Assembly: GCA_963801505.1 (NCBI GenBank)
Contig: CAWDEY010000016.1
Coordinates: forward strand, 124,001 to 188,000
Reading direction: 5' to 3'
DNA length: 64,000 nucleotides
DNA from: JAOUFP01 sp963801505
Lineage (GTDB): Bacteria > Nitrospirota > Thermodesulfovibrionia > Thermodesulfovibrionales > UBA6898
Shown: piece by piece, positions 17,205-27,753 of the stretch
How the letters are laid out: each line of letters opens with the position of its first letter
Position numbering within the stretch: position 1 is the stretch's first letter
Notes under the pieces: model-generated
Seen by the model: only the letters and a program-made list of their open reading frames with translations
Database searches by the model: none
What the model was told of the DNA's origin: nothing
Position numbers and translations under genes: made by a program

Positions 17205-17973
17205 TTATCGGGTCGAGTCTGTTCCTTCACTTTCGGTGAGAAACCCGGCGTCCTCAAGGTAAAACCTGCGGATGACTTCCTTTAGCTTATTCCTGACCGA
17301 CTCGGACATGCCACTGAATTTGATGCCTGTCTCATACTCCCGGCCCCCTGGCTTTTTCGAAAGAGAGCATGAAACGACTTTGCCGGTAAATTGGACCAGG
17401 AAATTATCCGGCAGGGTCAGTTCCATATTAAGCTCGCTCCCGATATCGTAATGGACCTTGTTTTGCATCAGCAGGCCGCCGAGACTGAGCACCTTGACCT
17501 TGAAAGGCAGGAAGAGATTCAGAGAGATATCCTTGTAGCTGTTCCCAAGCCGGAATCTGGTGTTTGCCCTGTAGCCTCCAGCGTAGCGGACAGGCATCTC
17601 ATATGTCTTTTTGCCGGTATGAGATTCAATGAACTTTACAAGCATTGCCACTGCGTCCGGATGTAGGAGCATCAAAATGCAGGCCTGCTGCATAAGCGCA
17701 GGAAGGGCGTTTGTCCCTGTCCATGCCTGCCTTTGTTTCCGAGCACCAGATGACTGTACATTCAAGACATATATCCTCACGATCATAAGATATTCTGACC
17801 TCATATCTGCTGCCGGTATCAAGCGGTTCCCCTGAACTTATCGAAACGCCGGTAAGGCTTATGTCGTTGATGATGAATTCACTCGCGGCCATGACTGTCC
17901 CTCGGATGTCCATCTGTTCGACATTGAATCTCCGGTGGTGTCTCGTGTCCTTTAAAAATTTATCGTCAGTCAT
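17205..17973 (-). pseudogene. Double PilZ-domain protein, interrupted by one frameshift
   Basis: Reading from the ATG at 17973 gives a PilZ-type domain (RHHRRFNVEQMDIRG, then NDISLTGVSISSG, AAGLHFD). The frame then breaks near 17665-17672 and resumes one base later as LLHPDAVAMLVKFIES, leading into a second PilZ-like half (YEMPVRYAGGYRANT, LGGLLM). Removing one base restores about 255 residues. PilZ domains bind cyclic-di-GMP and also occur as degenerate non-binding adaptors; the RxxxR of domain one (RHHRR) is present. Either a real pseudogene or a one-base sequence insertion. Confidence 0.7.
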
Positions 17974-18319
17974 AGAATATTCCAGACAAGAGAGCTGAAA
18001 AATCGGTGATACCAACAACTCGAACCTCAGCCCTTGCCATAGACAACCCAATCTCCAGAATTCCGTTTTTTTTAGAGAAGCCGCTAACCTTTCCTGAAAG
18101 GAGGGGAACCATTCCAGAAGGGCGACATTGCGATAGTCTAATGAAACACTGGATTTTTGTAAAGACACTCCCTGTTTCGGCCGGGGTCGGACCAAGATAA
18201 CTATTTGATATAATGAAGACTTGGCAGATAAATAGTGCTTACGGTCTCATACCAAAACAACTGGCGGGGTGACCCACCGCTGATGGTAACTTCTTAAGTC
18301 TATCCCCAGGTCCACTACC

Positions 18320-19753
18320 TCACTCTCCAGCACCACCACCCAGCACCTTATAGAGGGTCACAAGATTGGTCAGTCTTGAAAGACGAACTGCGATAAGACC
18401 CTGCTGGGCCCCATAGAGCGAGCGCTGGGCGTCGAGAACGCTCAGGTAGCTGTCAATCCCATTTTTGTAGCGAATATCTGAGAGACGGTAGCTTTTGGCG
18501 GCAGCATCTGTCAGAGATTGCTGTGCCTCCATTTGATCGCCAAGGGTCCCTCGTTGCGCAAGGGCGTCGGCTACTTCCCTGAACGCGGTCTGGATCGCCT
18601 TCTCATACTGGGCCAGGAAGATTTCACGATCAACTTCAGTCACCTTCAGGTTGGCCCGGTTTCTCCCTGCGTCGAAGATCGGCAGGGTAATCTGCGGTGC
18701 AAAGCTCCATGTTCCAGCACCTCCTTTAAAGAGTCCGGAGAGCTGATCGCTTATAACACCAATGTTCGTCGTGAGGGCGATACGCGGAAAGAACGCCGCA
18801 CGTGCCGCGCCGATATTGGCATTGGCCCCCTTGAGCTGGTCCTCGGCCTGCAGTATGTCAGGACGGCGTTGCAGTACATCGGACGGCAGACCCGCACTGA
18901 GCTCTTTCAATACAATAATTGCACTGATCCCGGACGGCAGGAGATCAGCCGAGACCGGAGAACCGATCACCAGCGCCAGCGCGTTTTCGTCCTGGGCAAC
19001 CAGAGTGGTGAAGCGGGCGATGTCCACCCGGGCCGAATCAACGCTGGTCTGGGCCTGATGCAGATCAAGCTCCGAAGAGGCCCCGGCTTCGAAACGACGC
19101 TTTATAAGGTTGTATGAAGCCTGCTGGCTTTCAAGGGTCTCTTTGGCGAGTTTCAGCTGCTCTTTATCGGCAGCAAGGGTCAGGTAGTTGCTTGCAACTT
19201 CAGCCACCAGACTGATTTGCACACTGCGGCGGGCCTCCTTCGTGGCAAGAAACTGCTCTAATGCCTGTTCTTTAAGGCTTCGCACTCGACCGAAAAGATC
19301 GAGTTCATAGGAGCTGAAACCGAGACCAACACTGTATTGATGCACCGTCATGGCCTTTCCTGAAGCCGAGATACCTGCCGGCACCCGTTGCACGCTCCCG
19401 CTACCGGTTGCGTTGACTGTTGGAAAGAGATCAGCACGCTGGATTTGGTACAGCGCACGAGACCGTTCGATGTTGAGCGCGGCGATTCGCAGGTCGCGGT
19501 TGTTTTCAAGTGCCAGAGCAATCAGCTTTTGCAGCTGTTTGTCGACAAAGAAGTCCTGCCAGGGAATGTCTGTCACAGCCTTGCCTGCGGAGTTGCCCGC
19601 TCCCTTCTGGTAAACCTGGCCGGCCGGCCATTCGGCTGGGACAGGCGCTGCCGGTCGTGTATATTTGGGGGCCATGGTCGAACAGCCCGCCAGACAGAGG
19701 AACACTCCCAAAGGGAGGCACAGGGATGTCGTGATGCGTTTAATATATTTCAT
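18320..19753 (-). CDS. RND efflux outer-membrane factor (OprM/NodT family lipoprotein)
   Basis: TolC-like outer-membrane channel of a tripartite efflux pump. Lipoprotein signal peptide with LAGC, acylated Cys24; two OEP repeats of long coiled coil (about 70-260 and 270-470) with LLQRRPDI-type motif (DVLQRRPDILQAEDQL). 477 aa, intact, unlike the other genes of this set. It starts 1 bp after the RND pump stop, with GGAGGTGAA as RBS. The 18174-18319 gap to the PilZ gene shows nothing coding. Confidence 0.93.
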   Translation of the reverse strand: MKYIKRITTSLCLPLGVFLCLAGCSTMAPKYTRPAAPVPAEWPAGQVYQKGAGNSAGKAVTDIPWQDFFVDKQLQKLIALALENNRDLRIAALNIERSRALYQIQRADLFPTVNATGSGSVQRVPAGISASGKAMTVHQYSVGLGFSSYELDLFGRVRSLKEQALEQFLATKEARRSVQISLVAEVASNYLTLAADKEQLKLAKETLESQQASYNLIKRRFEAGASSELDLHQAQTSVDSARVDIARFTTLVAQDENALALVIGSPVSADLLPSGISAIIVLKELSAGLPSDVLQRRPDILQAEDQLKGANANIGAARAAFFPRIALTTNIGVISDQLSGLFKGGAGTWSFAPQITLPIFDAGRNRANLKVTEVDREIFLAQYEKAIQTAFREVADALAQRGTLGDQMEAQQSLTDAAAKSYRLSDIRYKNGIDSYLSVLDAQRSLYGAQQGLIAVRLSRLTNLVTLYKVLGGGAGE

Positions 19754-19754
19754 G

Positions 19755-22700
19755 TCAGTTCACCTCCGGGGAGCTGGCTAAAACGTCAGGTCCTGCTGGG
19801 GGCAGCTGTGGCTGCTTCTTGTCAAACAGACGGGAGACCAGGACAAAGAAAAACGGAATAAAGATCAGGTCGATGAAGGTGGCCGAAAGCAGTCCGCCGG
19901 TAACGGCGGTGCCGATGGCGTTCTGGGCCGCGGCCCCGGCCCCCCTGGTCAGGGCCAGCGGCAGGGTGCCGAAGAAGAACGCCAGCGAGGTCATGATGAC
20001 CGGCCGCAGCCGGATCTTCACCGCCGCCAGGGTGGCCTCGACCAGTTCATGCCCCTGATGCATCTGCTCCTTGATGAACTGGATGATCAGGATGGCGTTC
20101 TTGGTGGAAAGTCCCACGGTGGTGAGCAGGCCGATCTGGAGATAGACATCGTTGGGCAAGCACCCGCAGCGTCACCGCCGTCACCGCGCCCACCAGCCCC
20201 AGCGGCAGCATCAGCAGGTTGACAAAGGGGATGGTCCAGCTCTCATACAGGGCCGCCACGGCGAGAAACACCACCAGCAGCGAGATGGCGTAGAGCGCCG
20301 GCGCCTGGGCTCCGGCATTCTTTTCCTCGTAGGAGAGGCCGGTCCACTCGTAGCCGATCCCGGGCGGCAGCTGGGCCGCCATCTTCTCCATCTCGGCCAT
20401 CGCCTCGCCGGTGCTTACCCCCGGCGCTGCCTGCCCCAGGATCTCCACGGACGGAATGCCGTTGTACCGCTCCAGGCGGGGTGAGCCGTACTGCCAGCGG
20501 GCGGTGGCAAAGGCGGAGAACGGCACCATCTCGCCGCTGTTGTTGCGGACATACCAGCTGTTGATATCCTCCGGCAGCATCCGGTACTTGGGCGTCGGCC
20601 TGGAGATAGACCTTCTTGACCCGGCCGTTCTGGATGAAGTCGTTGACGTAGGAGCTGCCCCAGGCAGTGGCGAGGACGTTGTTGACATCCGCCAGGGAGA
20701 CCCCCAGGGCGCCGGCCCGCACATCGTCGATGTCGAGCTTGAACTGGGGGGAGTCATCCTGGCCGTTGGGGCGCACCGCGATCAGCTTGGGGTTTTTCAT
20801 GGCCATGCCCAGCAGCTGGTTGCGGGCCTCCATCAGCTTTTCATGCCCCAGGCCGCCACGGTCCTGCAGCTGGAAGTCGAAGCCGTTGGCCACACCCAGC
20901 TCAAGCACCGCCGGCGGTGAAAAGGCGAAGGCCAGACCGTCGCGGAACTTGCGAGAAGGCCTTCATGGCCCGGCCGGCAATGGCCGGCGCCTTCAGGTCC
21001 GCGGTCTGGCGCAGCTTCCAGTCCTTGAGCTTGACAAAGGCCAGCCCCATGTTCTGGCCGCGACCGGCAAAGCTGAAGCCGGCCACGGTGATGACCCCCT
21101 CCACCGTCTTCTTCTCCTCTTCCAGGAAATGCTGCTCCAGCTGCCGTATCACCTTGATGGTCCGCTCCTGGGTGGCGCCGGCCGGCAGCTGGACCTGGCA
21201 GATGATGAACCCCTGGTCCTCATCCGGCAGGAAGGCGGTGGGGAGACGCAGGAAGAAAAAGACCATGGCGGCAACAATGGCGCCGTAGACCACCAGATAG
21301 CGCACCGGCTTGCCGAAGGAGCGGCCGACGATCCCTTCATACTTCGCTCCTGGCGAAGTCGAACAACCTGTTGAACCGGCGGAAGAACCAGGTAAACCAG
21401 CCGGTCTCCCCCGCATGATGCCCCTTTGCCACCGGCTTGAGCAGGGTGGCGCAGAGGGCCGGGGTCAGGATCATCGCCACCAGCACCGAGAGGATCATGG
21501 CGGAGATGATGGTGATGGAGAACTGGCGGTAGATGACGCCGGTGGAGCCGCCGAAAAAGGCCATCGGCAGGAAGACCGCCGTCAGCACGGTGGCGATGCC
21601 CCAGAGGGCGCTGGTGATCTGCCCCATGGATTTGATGGTGGCGTCATGGGGCGACAGCCCTTCCTCGGACATGATCCGTTCCACGTTCTCGACGACGACG
21701 ATGGCGTCGTCCACCAGCAGGCCGATGACAATGACCAGGGCGAACATGGTCAGGGTGTTGATGGAGAAACCGGCGGCCGACAGCACCCCCATGGTGCCCA
21801 GCAGAACCACCGGCACGGCGATGGTGGGGATCAGGGTGGCCCGGATGTTCTGCAGGAAGAGGAACATGATGATGAAGACCAGGAAGACCGCCTCGATCAG
21901 GGTCTGGACCACCTCTTCGATGGAGATCTTGACGAAGGGGGTGGTGTCGTAGGGATAGACCACCTTCATGCCGGGCGGGAAGTATTTGGCACAGCTCCGC
22001 CATCTTGGCCTTGACCCGGTTGCCGGTTTCCAGGGCGTTGGCGCCGGCTGCCAGCCGGATCGCCATGCCGCCCACCGGTTTGCCCTTGTAGAACGACTGG
22101 ATATCGTAGTTCTCGGTGCCGATCTTGCTTTCGGCCACATCCTTGAGCTTGACCGTGGAGCCGTCGCGGTTGGTGCGCAGGATGATGGCGTCGAACTGTT
22201 CCGGGGTCTGCAGCAGGGTGCGGGCGGTGATGGTGGCGTTCAGCTGCTGCCCCGGTGATGGCCGGGGTGCCGCCGAACTGGCCGGCCGAGACCTGGGCGT
22301 TCTGGGCCTGCAGCGCCGCGATCACATCGTTGGTGGTCAGGTGGTAGTTATTCAGCTTGGTCGGGGTTCAGCCAGATCCGCATGGCGTTCTGGGTGCCGA
22401 ACAGCTGCAGTTCGCCGACCCCTTCCAGCCGGCTGACGATGTCCTGGAGGTTGGAGACCATGTAGTCGGTCAGGGCGTTGCGGTCCATGGAGCCGTCTTC
22501 CGAGACCAGGCCGACGATCAGCAGGAAGTTCCTGGTGGACTTGACCACCTGGATTCCCTGCCGCTGCACGATCTGGGGCAGGAGCGGCACGGCCAGCTGC
22601 AGCTTGTTCTGCACCTGCACCTGGGCGATGTTCGGGTCGGTGCCGGCCTTGAAGGTCAGGGTGATGGAGACCGCCCCGGCCGAGTCGCTGGTGGAGGACA

Positions 22701-22933
22701 TGTAGATCAGGTTGTCGATGCCGTTCAGCTTCTGCTCGATGACCTGGGTGACCGTGTCCTGCACGGTCTGGGCCGAGGCGCCCGGATAGATGGCGTTGAT
22801 GGCTGATCTGCGGCGGCGCGATCGGCGGATACTGGGAGACCGGCAGCGTCTTGATCGCCAGCAGGCCCGCCAGCATGACCATGATGGCGATCACCCAGGC
22901 GAAGATCGGGCGATTGATGAAAAAACGGGGCAT
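19755..22933 (-). pseudogene. RND multidrug efflux inner-membrane pump (AcrB/MexB type), eight +1 interruptions
   Basis: Proton-driven HAE1-family pump. The start MPRFFINRPIFAWV at 22933 has AGGAG upstream; recognisable blocks follow in order: YPPIAPPQIS, LTDYMVSNLQ, GTPAITG, VVQTLIEAVFLVF, GLLVDDAIVVVENV, FLPDEDQGF, GIGYEWTGLSYEE, SLLVVFLAVAALYESW, NAILIIQF. Together they cover a full-length pump of about 1,055 codons. Frame changes occur near 22806, 22368, 22251, 21991, 21346, 20951, 20595 and 20155; each is repaired by deleting one base. Sequence is visibly G+C-richer than the neighbouring core genes, suggesting lateral origin. Pseudogene versus sequencing error is unresolved. Confidence 0.88.
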
Positions 22934-22945
22934 GGAGGATCTCCT

Positions 22946-24148
22946 TTATTTTTTGGCTGCAGCTGGTTGTGAGAGCAGCGGCAGGAGGCGCTGCCGGCGC
23001 GCTGCCAAACGGCACAGCCTTGACCGGATGTTCCCGGCCGCGCCTTCTGCAGCCCTTCCAGGATGACACGGTCACCTGCCTTCAGCCCTTCGCTGACCAG
23101 CCAGTTGTCGCCAACCGTCCGGACAACCTTGATCGGGCGCGGCTCCACCTTCTCCTCGGCTCCAACCACCATGACCATGGCTTCACCCTTCGGATTGCGG
23201 GTCACGCCGCGCTGCGGGACCAGGATGGCCTGTTCGTTTACCCCTTCCTCCAGGATGGCGCGGACGAACATGCCCGGCAGCAGGGTCTGTTTCGGGTTCG
23301 GGAAGATCGCCCGCAGGGTAATGGAGCCGGTGCTCTGGTCCACGGTGACTTCGGAAAATTTCAGGGTGCCCGGCAACGGATAGGCGCTGCCGTCTTCCAG
23401 CAGCAGCTTGACCCGCGCCTGGCCTGCCGCACTGTTTTTCATCAGGCCGCTGGCCAGGTTCTGCTTCAGGCGCAGCAGCTCGGCGCTGGACTGGGTGACA
23501 TCCACATACATGGAGCCGAGCTGCTGGATGGTGGCCAGCGCCGCCGGCTGGCTGGCGGTCACCAGTGCCCCGTCGGTCACGGTCGAACGGCCGATCCGGC
23601 CGGAGATCGGAGCGGTTACCTTGGTATAGGCCAGATTGATCCGGGCGGTCTCCAGTGCTGCCTTGCCGGCCGCGACATCGGCCTCGGCCTGCTTGAAGGC
23701 GGCCTTGGCATCATCGTAGTCCTGCTGACTGACCGCCTTGATTTTCACCAGTTCCTTATACCGCTCGGCCTTAAGCCTGGCCGGAATAAGGTTGGCCTCA
23801 GCCCTGGCCAGTGAAGCCTTTGCACTGGCATAGGCTGCCTGGTAGGTGGCCGGGTCAATCTGGTAGAGCACCTCACCCGCCTTGACATCGGAACCTTCCG
23901 GAAACAGGCGTTTCTGGATGATACCACCCACCTGCGGCCGCACTTCGGCAATCAGATAGGCCGAGGTACGACCGGCGAGCTCAGTGGTAAGCGCAACACG
24001 TTGCGGTTGCACCACTATTACTCCCACTTCGGGGGGGCCGCCGGCGACTTCCCGCTGTGGTGCTCTTTTTTCCGCAACCGGCCAAAATCAGGCCACAGGC
24101 AAGGACTCCCACGGTGGCAATCAGCTTTGCTTTGTAAATTATTTGCAT
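22946..24148 (-). pseudogene. RND efflux periplasmic adaptor (AcrA/MexA type), three +1 interruptions
   Basis: Membrane-fusion protein linking pump to outer-membrane channel. The ATG at 24148 opens a lipoprotein signal peptide (LILAGC). After a frame change in an A-run near 24065-24080 the lipoyl and barrel domains follow (RTSAYLIAEVRPQVGG, LYQIDPATYQAAY, APISGRIGRSTVTDGALV). Two more frame changes near 23030 and 22985 are needed to reach the natural TAA at 22948, which directly precedes the pump's AGGAG. Each repair removes one base. The central 330 residues are intact. Confidence 0.85.
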
Positions 24149-24170
24149 AAACACCTCAAATTTTTAATTA

Positions 24171-24186
24171 GAATGAATATTCATTC
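24171..24186. promoter_or_regulatory. TetR-type operator between tetR and the efflux genes
   Basis: Perfect 16-bp palindrome GAATGAATATTCATTC, 22 bp upstream of the adaptor start. A near copy lies upstream of tetR. Placement and symmetry fit the binding site of the adjacent TetR-family repressor. Confidence 0.75.
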
Positions 24187-24216
24187 CTTATGTCAACAAA
24201 AAAACTGCACGCTCTC

Positions 24217-24795
24217 TTACCTCTTGATCCCATCCCAGCATGCCTCGATGGTCCTGGCGATCAGGGCATCGTCCAGTGCTGACCAAGCCGAGGATATGGT
24301 CCCGCGCCACGGCCAGGATCGGGCCGAATAGCAGGGCGAAGAGGATGACCAGGGGAAGATCCTTAATCACCTGCTGGGAAACCCCTTCATCGAAAAGCTC
24401 CCGATAAACGTCGCAGCATTCCTTCTTCCTCAGGATTTTGTCCCGGCGAAACTCCACGCCGTAGGGAGAGTTGTGGAACTGTTCCAGGTAGCGGAAATCG
24501 AGCGGGTTCTCGATGAAGTAACGGAGCAAGGCCGCGCCGAGGTGAAGAAACCGCTCCCGGATCGGCTTCTCTGACGCGTAACCCTCCATTATGACCGGAT
24601 ACATCCTCTCTTCGATGTCCCTGTAGAGCTCAGTCGATGAGCACGTCCTTGTTCTCGAAATAGCAGGTAGATCGTTCCGGCGCCCACCCCGGCCCGTTCG
24701 GCAATCATCGCCATCGGGGCACCGTGGAAACCATGCTCGGCAATTAGTTCCAGGGCTGCCTGTACTATCTCATCACGCTTATCAGGTTTTGCCAT
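24217..24795 (-). pseudogene. TetR-family transcriptional regulator, three +1 interruptions
   Basis: The helix-turn-helix is clear (RDEIVQAALELIAEHGF, MAMIAERAGVGAGTIYLL, residues about 7-47). The frame then breaks near 24663 and 24632; the ligand-binding half resumes as YPVIMEGYASEKPIRERF and continues to AVARDHILGLV, and a third break near 24278 leads to the natural TAA at 24217. Each repair removes one base, giving about 190 residues as in AcrR/FadR-like repressors. It probably represses itself and the downstream RND genes through the two palindromes. Confidence 0.82.
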
Positions 24796-24816
24796 TATAC
24801 TTAAATATCCTTCACT

Positions 24817-24832
24817 GAATGAATGTTCATTT
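24817..24832. promoter_or_regulatory. TetR-type operator upstream of tetR
   Basis: GAATGAATGTTCATTT, a near-perfect copy of the palindrome at 24171, 22 bp before the tetR start. It suggests autoregulation. Confidence 0.7.
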
Positions 24833-24964
24833 TTTAAGTTATATTATCCGATTTGTACAAGTCAAGTTTGTTACCAACAATTGCCAGATAACTACTACTT
24901 GAACGAAGATCGATTCCTGCGTACAATTTCATAAGGGACCTCTGAAAGAAGGGAGGAGACAAGT

Positions 24965-25909
24965 ATGAGCAAGAGGACTTCGATGAGATTTCTTGCCCGG
25001 TGGCAGGTGGTTTGTTTGGGCATTTTGGTTTCGGTCCTGTCTGTGTGTGCTTCTTCGAGTGCCGGGACAGTCGAGTTTTTCAGCAAATCAGAGAGGTTGA
25101 TTCAAGGATTTTCTCCACAAACAGGGGTCTGGTTCACTGCCATATCCTTCGAAAATCGGGGCGACCAGATCGATGTCGAACTCGGAGGAAAGAGGGTTTT
25201 CCTCCGGATATCCCCGGAGACAGAAGAGGTAAATCTCCGAGGATATGACATCGAAGCCGATGGTCCGGCGGTGTTCAACCAAGAAGACCTGGATAAGCTC
25301 GCTCAACTGCTTGACCGTGTCCTTCAGGAAGATCTCAGGCAAGGACCGCTTTCCGGAATGCTTTTGCGCGTATTGAACTTGCTTGCCAGCTGGCCGGAGG
25401 ACCAACCCGTCTTGTTGCGAATATCCGGAACAGAGATCACGTCCTTGATGGAAGGTTTGGCGAATGGACCGTCAAACCGCTTTGGAGCAAACGGCGATAT
25501 CGCTTTGCAAAACGCCTGCGCCTGGCCACCCTCCCTGGAGTTGTCGGAAAGCCTGTGCACCGAAATCAACCAGAGTCATAGCGCAGAGTATATCAGTCTC
25601 GGGGCCGCGATCGGACGCGCTCCAAAGCCATTTGACCGGTTTAAAATCTTCTTCCCATTACAGTGTTCGCCCTTTAGCGAAACAGTCGGGCCATATCCGT
25701 TCGATACAGGAGAATGTTTCGGCCGATGCGGCAAAGGGTGCATAGGGGACGGCCCACCCAATAACCAGCTCAATATCTTCACACAGAATTGCTTCGCGCA
25801 CGATGGCTGCGTGGCCGCCCGCGGGTTGACGGATCCATACTGCAATCAGATGTTCGTCTACACGGTTCGCGATTTCCTGTTTGGGACAAATTGCATTGTG
25901 CCGCAGTAG
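24965..25909 (+). CDS. Secreted phospholipase A2-like protein
   Basis: 314 residues with an N-terminal signal peptide (about 1-33). The first two thirds match nothing I recognise. The C-terminal 80 residues carry ECFGRCGKGCIGDG, resembling the glycine/cysteine calcium loop, and NCFAHDGCVAARG, matching the C-x2-HD-x-C active-site helix of secreted PLA2s, with a further YCNQMF. Catalytic His-Asp is intact. Likely a disulfide-rich periplasmic or secreted lipase or a homologue that lost that role. GGAGG lies 8 nt upstream of the ATG. It is transcribed away from tetR and converges with the L,D-transpeptidase. Confidence 0.65.
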   Translation: MSKRTSMRFLARWQVVCLGILVSVLSVCASSSAGTVEFFSKSERLIQGFSPQTGVWFTAISFENRGDQIDVELGGKRVFLRISPETEEVNLRGYDIEADGPAVFNQEDLDKLAQLLDRVLQEDLRQGPLSGMLLRVLNLLASWPEDQPVLLRISGTEITSLMEGLANGPSNRFGANGDIALQNACAWPPSLELSESLCTEINQSHSAEYISLGAAIGRAPKPFDRFKIFFPLQCSPFSETVGPYPFDTGECFGRCGKGCIGDGPPNNQLNIFTQNCFAHDGCVAARGLTDPYCNQMFVYTVRDFLFGTNCIVPQ

Positions 25910-25966
25910 CGGAAACTGTGGCCTGACCCACAACCAGTCCTTCCAGCCGCCAAGCAGTTGGACCCG

Positions 25967-27640
25967 TCACTTAAAAAAAGGTTTTCTGCGAAGGGCTTCA
26001 TCAAGCTGTTTGTCCCTTTCGTAGACGTCATTTCTGAACTGAAGAACTCCATCCTCATCAACCCACGCAGTAAGATAAATAAAATTGACATCCAGTGGAT
26101 ATGGAAGCAGAATGGTTTGCTCTGTACCTTTCTCTATCGCAGCCAACAATTTTTCACGGTCCCAATCAGGGTCATTACGCAAAACATACTCTGCCAGTTC
26201 TATGGGTTTTTCAATACGGATGCAGCCGTGGCTGAAGGTGCGCACACTTTTTGAAAAAAGCCCTTTGGAGGGAGTATCATGCAGGTAGACATCGAATTTA
26301 TTTGGAAAGATAAACTTGATGCGACCTAGGGGATTCAAGGGTCCCGGCTCCTGGCGAAACCGGTATATTAGATTATCTGCATTGATCTTTGACCATTCAA
26401 TTTCCTCCGGATCTATTTCCTTTTCCTTAGTTCCCCAGCCTCTTAATACCTTAATGTTTTCACTTGCAAGGTACTGAGGGTCCTTCTTGACCTTCTGCAG
26501 CATCTCTTTCTGAGCAATGCTCTCAGGAACGTTCCATGAAGGGTTTATGACAAGATAAGTCATCTTTGCCGTGAACACAGGAGTTCGCAAAAAAGGCTTC
26601 CCTACAACTACCTTCATGGAGAAGACTGTCTTTTCGTTTTCTATAACAGTCAGTTCGAAATCCGCGATGTTAACAACAATGGAACTCCGCTCAACATTAT
26701 CAGGTATCCAGCGCATTCTTTCCATATTCAATTCAATTTGCCGTATGCGATATTTCAGGGGAACATTGAGGGCATTGAGCGTGGCGGGGCCAACAACCCC
26801 ATCGGCTTGAAGCCCGTGCCCCTTCTGAAAGACGATTACCGAACGCTCAAGCTCCTTATCAAAAAGGTCGCCTCCCTTTGCGCCGTCAGCCTCAAGATCA
26901 CCTGAGGCTGCAAGCCTCTTTCTCAGTTCAATAACTCTTTCAGACACGAAATCTTTTTTTAAGACTTGACCGTCTGAAACTAACGGCCATTCACCTTTTG
27001 AGAAAAGATTTCTGTAACGACCAAGGGCCTGCCTGAGCCTGCCATAGGGGCCCTGTTCAGGACGGAGCTTCATCAGGGACTCTCTTATCTGTTTTGTCTT
27101 GAGCGCCTGTTCCAGAACAGCGGAAACATCCACGGTCCGTTGTTTTGCAAACCACTCTGCTTCTATAGTCACAGGGTTTACACATCCACCTGATAGGTGG
27201 CAACTGAGAGTGAGGAATGCATCCGTAAGGAGAATATCCAGATCAGCCAGACCCGGCGGGTCCAAAGTCATTTCCTTATCCGCCTTCTTGACAAGAGCTT
27301 TTATAAGGCTGAGATGATAATAATCCGGTATCAGCCCATCGCCATATGCTTCCTCTAAAGCCTTTATGAGTGCCTCTGTTTCCATAAGACGGCCATTATG
27401 GCTCCATGCAGGCTGGTAGTTTCTTGACTTGTAGAAGTTTTCGACGAAAGCTGAGGAGTATATCTGTTCCCCCCCAATAACTTTTTTTGGGGAGGTCTTC
27501 CATTGATTTGTCTTTTTTTCAATAATCATAGCAAGTCCTGAATCAGTTACCTGAATATATGATTTTTTTTCAGAACAGGCGCTATAGGCACATAAAATGA
27601 AGACTATAAGAAAGAACTCAATGATTACTTTTTTTTTCAA
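25967..27640 (-). CDS. L,D-transpeptidase (YcbB/LdtD type)
   Basis: Makes 3-3 peptide crosslinks in peptidoglycan in the periplasm. An N-terminal membrane or signal segment (about 5-21) is followed by the YcbB scaffold region (about 60-230), a peptidoglycan-binding motif (GLQADGVVGPATLNALN, about 272-290) and a YkuD catalytic domain ending in TFSHGCIRIEKP with the catalytic Cys, plus HDTPSKGLFS. 557 aa is normal. The start is TTG at 27640, with GGGGAGG 9 nt upstream; no ATG fits. Confidence 0.92.
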   Translation of the reverse strand: MKKKVIIEFFLIVFILCAYSACSEKKSYIQVTDSGLAMIIEKKTNQWKTSPKKVIGGEQIYSSAFVENFYKSRNYQPAWSHNGRLMETEALIKALEEAYGDGLIPDYYHLSLIKALVKKADKEMTLDPPGLADLDILLTDAFLTLSCHLSGGCVNPVTIEAEWFAKQRTVDVSAVLEQALKTKQIRESLMKLRPEQGPYGRLRQALGRYRNLFSKGEWPLVSDGQVLKKDFVSERVIELRKRLAASGDLEADGAKGGDLFDKELERSVIVFQKGHGLQADGVVGPATLNALNVPLKYRIRQIELNMERMRWIPDNVERSSIVVNIADFELTVIENEKTVFSMKVVVGKPFLRTPVFTAKMTYLVINPSWNVPESIAQKEMLQKVKKDPQYLASENIKVLRGWGTKEKEIDPEEIEWSKINADNLIYRFRQEPGPLNPLGRIKFIFPNKFDVYLHDTPSKGLFSKSVRTFSHGCIRIEKPIELAEYVLRNDPDWDREKLLAAIEKGTEQTILLPYPLDVNFIYLTAWVDEDGVLQFRNDVYERDKQLDEALRRKPFFK

Positions 27641-27753
27641 ACTTATCTGCCTCCCCTATCTGTTATTCTATCAAACTTCGGGTTTATGAATTTGATATGC
27701 TATATTTACTCTATCATGCAGAAACAATCAAATAACTGTTTAGCCCTTTCACA

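Noticed and set aside
18222..18240. TTGGCAGATAAATAGTGCTT as a sigma-54 promoter
   Set aside because: GG to GC spacing is two bases too long and the -12 half is weak.
19388..22435. Long plus-strand frames across the RND efflux genes
   Set aside because: They are antisense shadows of G+C-rich coding sequence, with low-complexity translations and no conserved motifs.
17665..24663. Programmed +1 frameshifting as an explanation for the repeated frame changes
   Set aside because: About fifteen sites with no shared slippery codon or stimulator, in genes not known to use recoding, make a programmed mechanism implausible.
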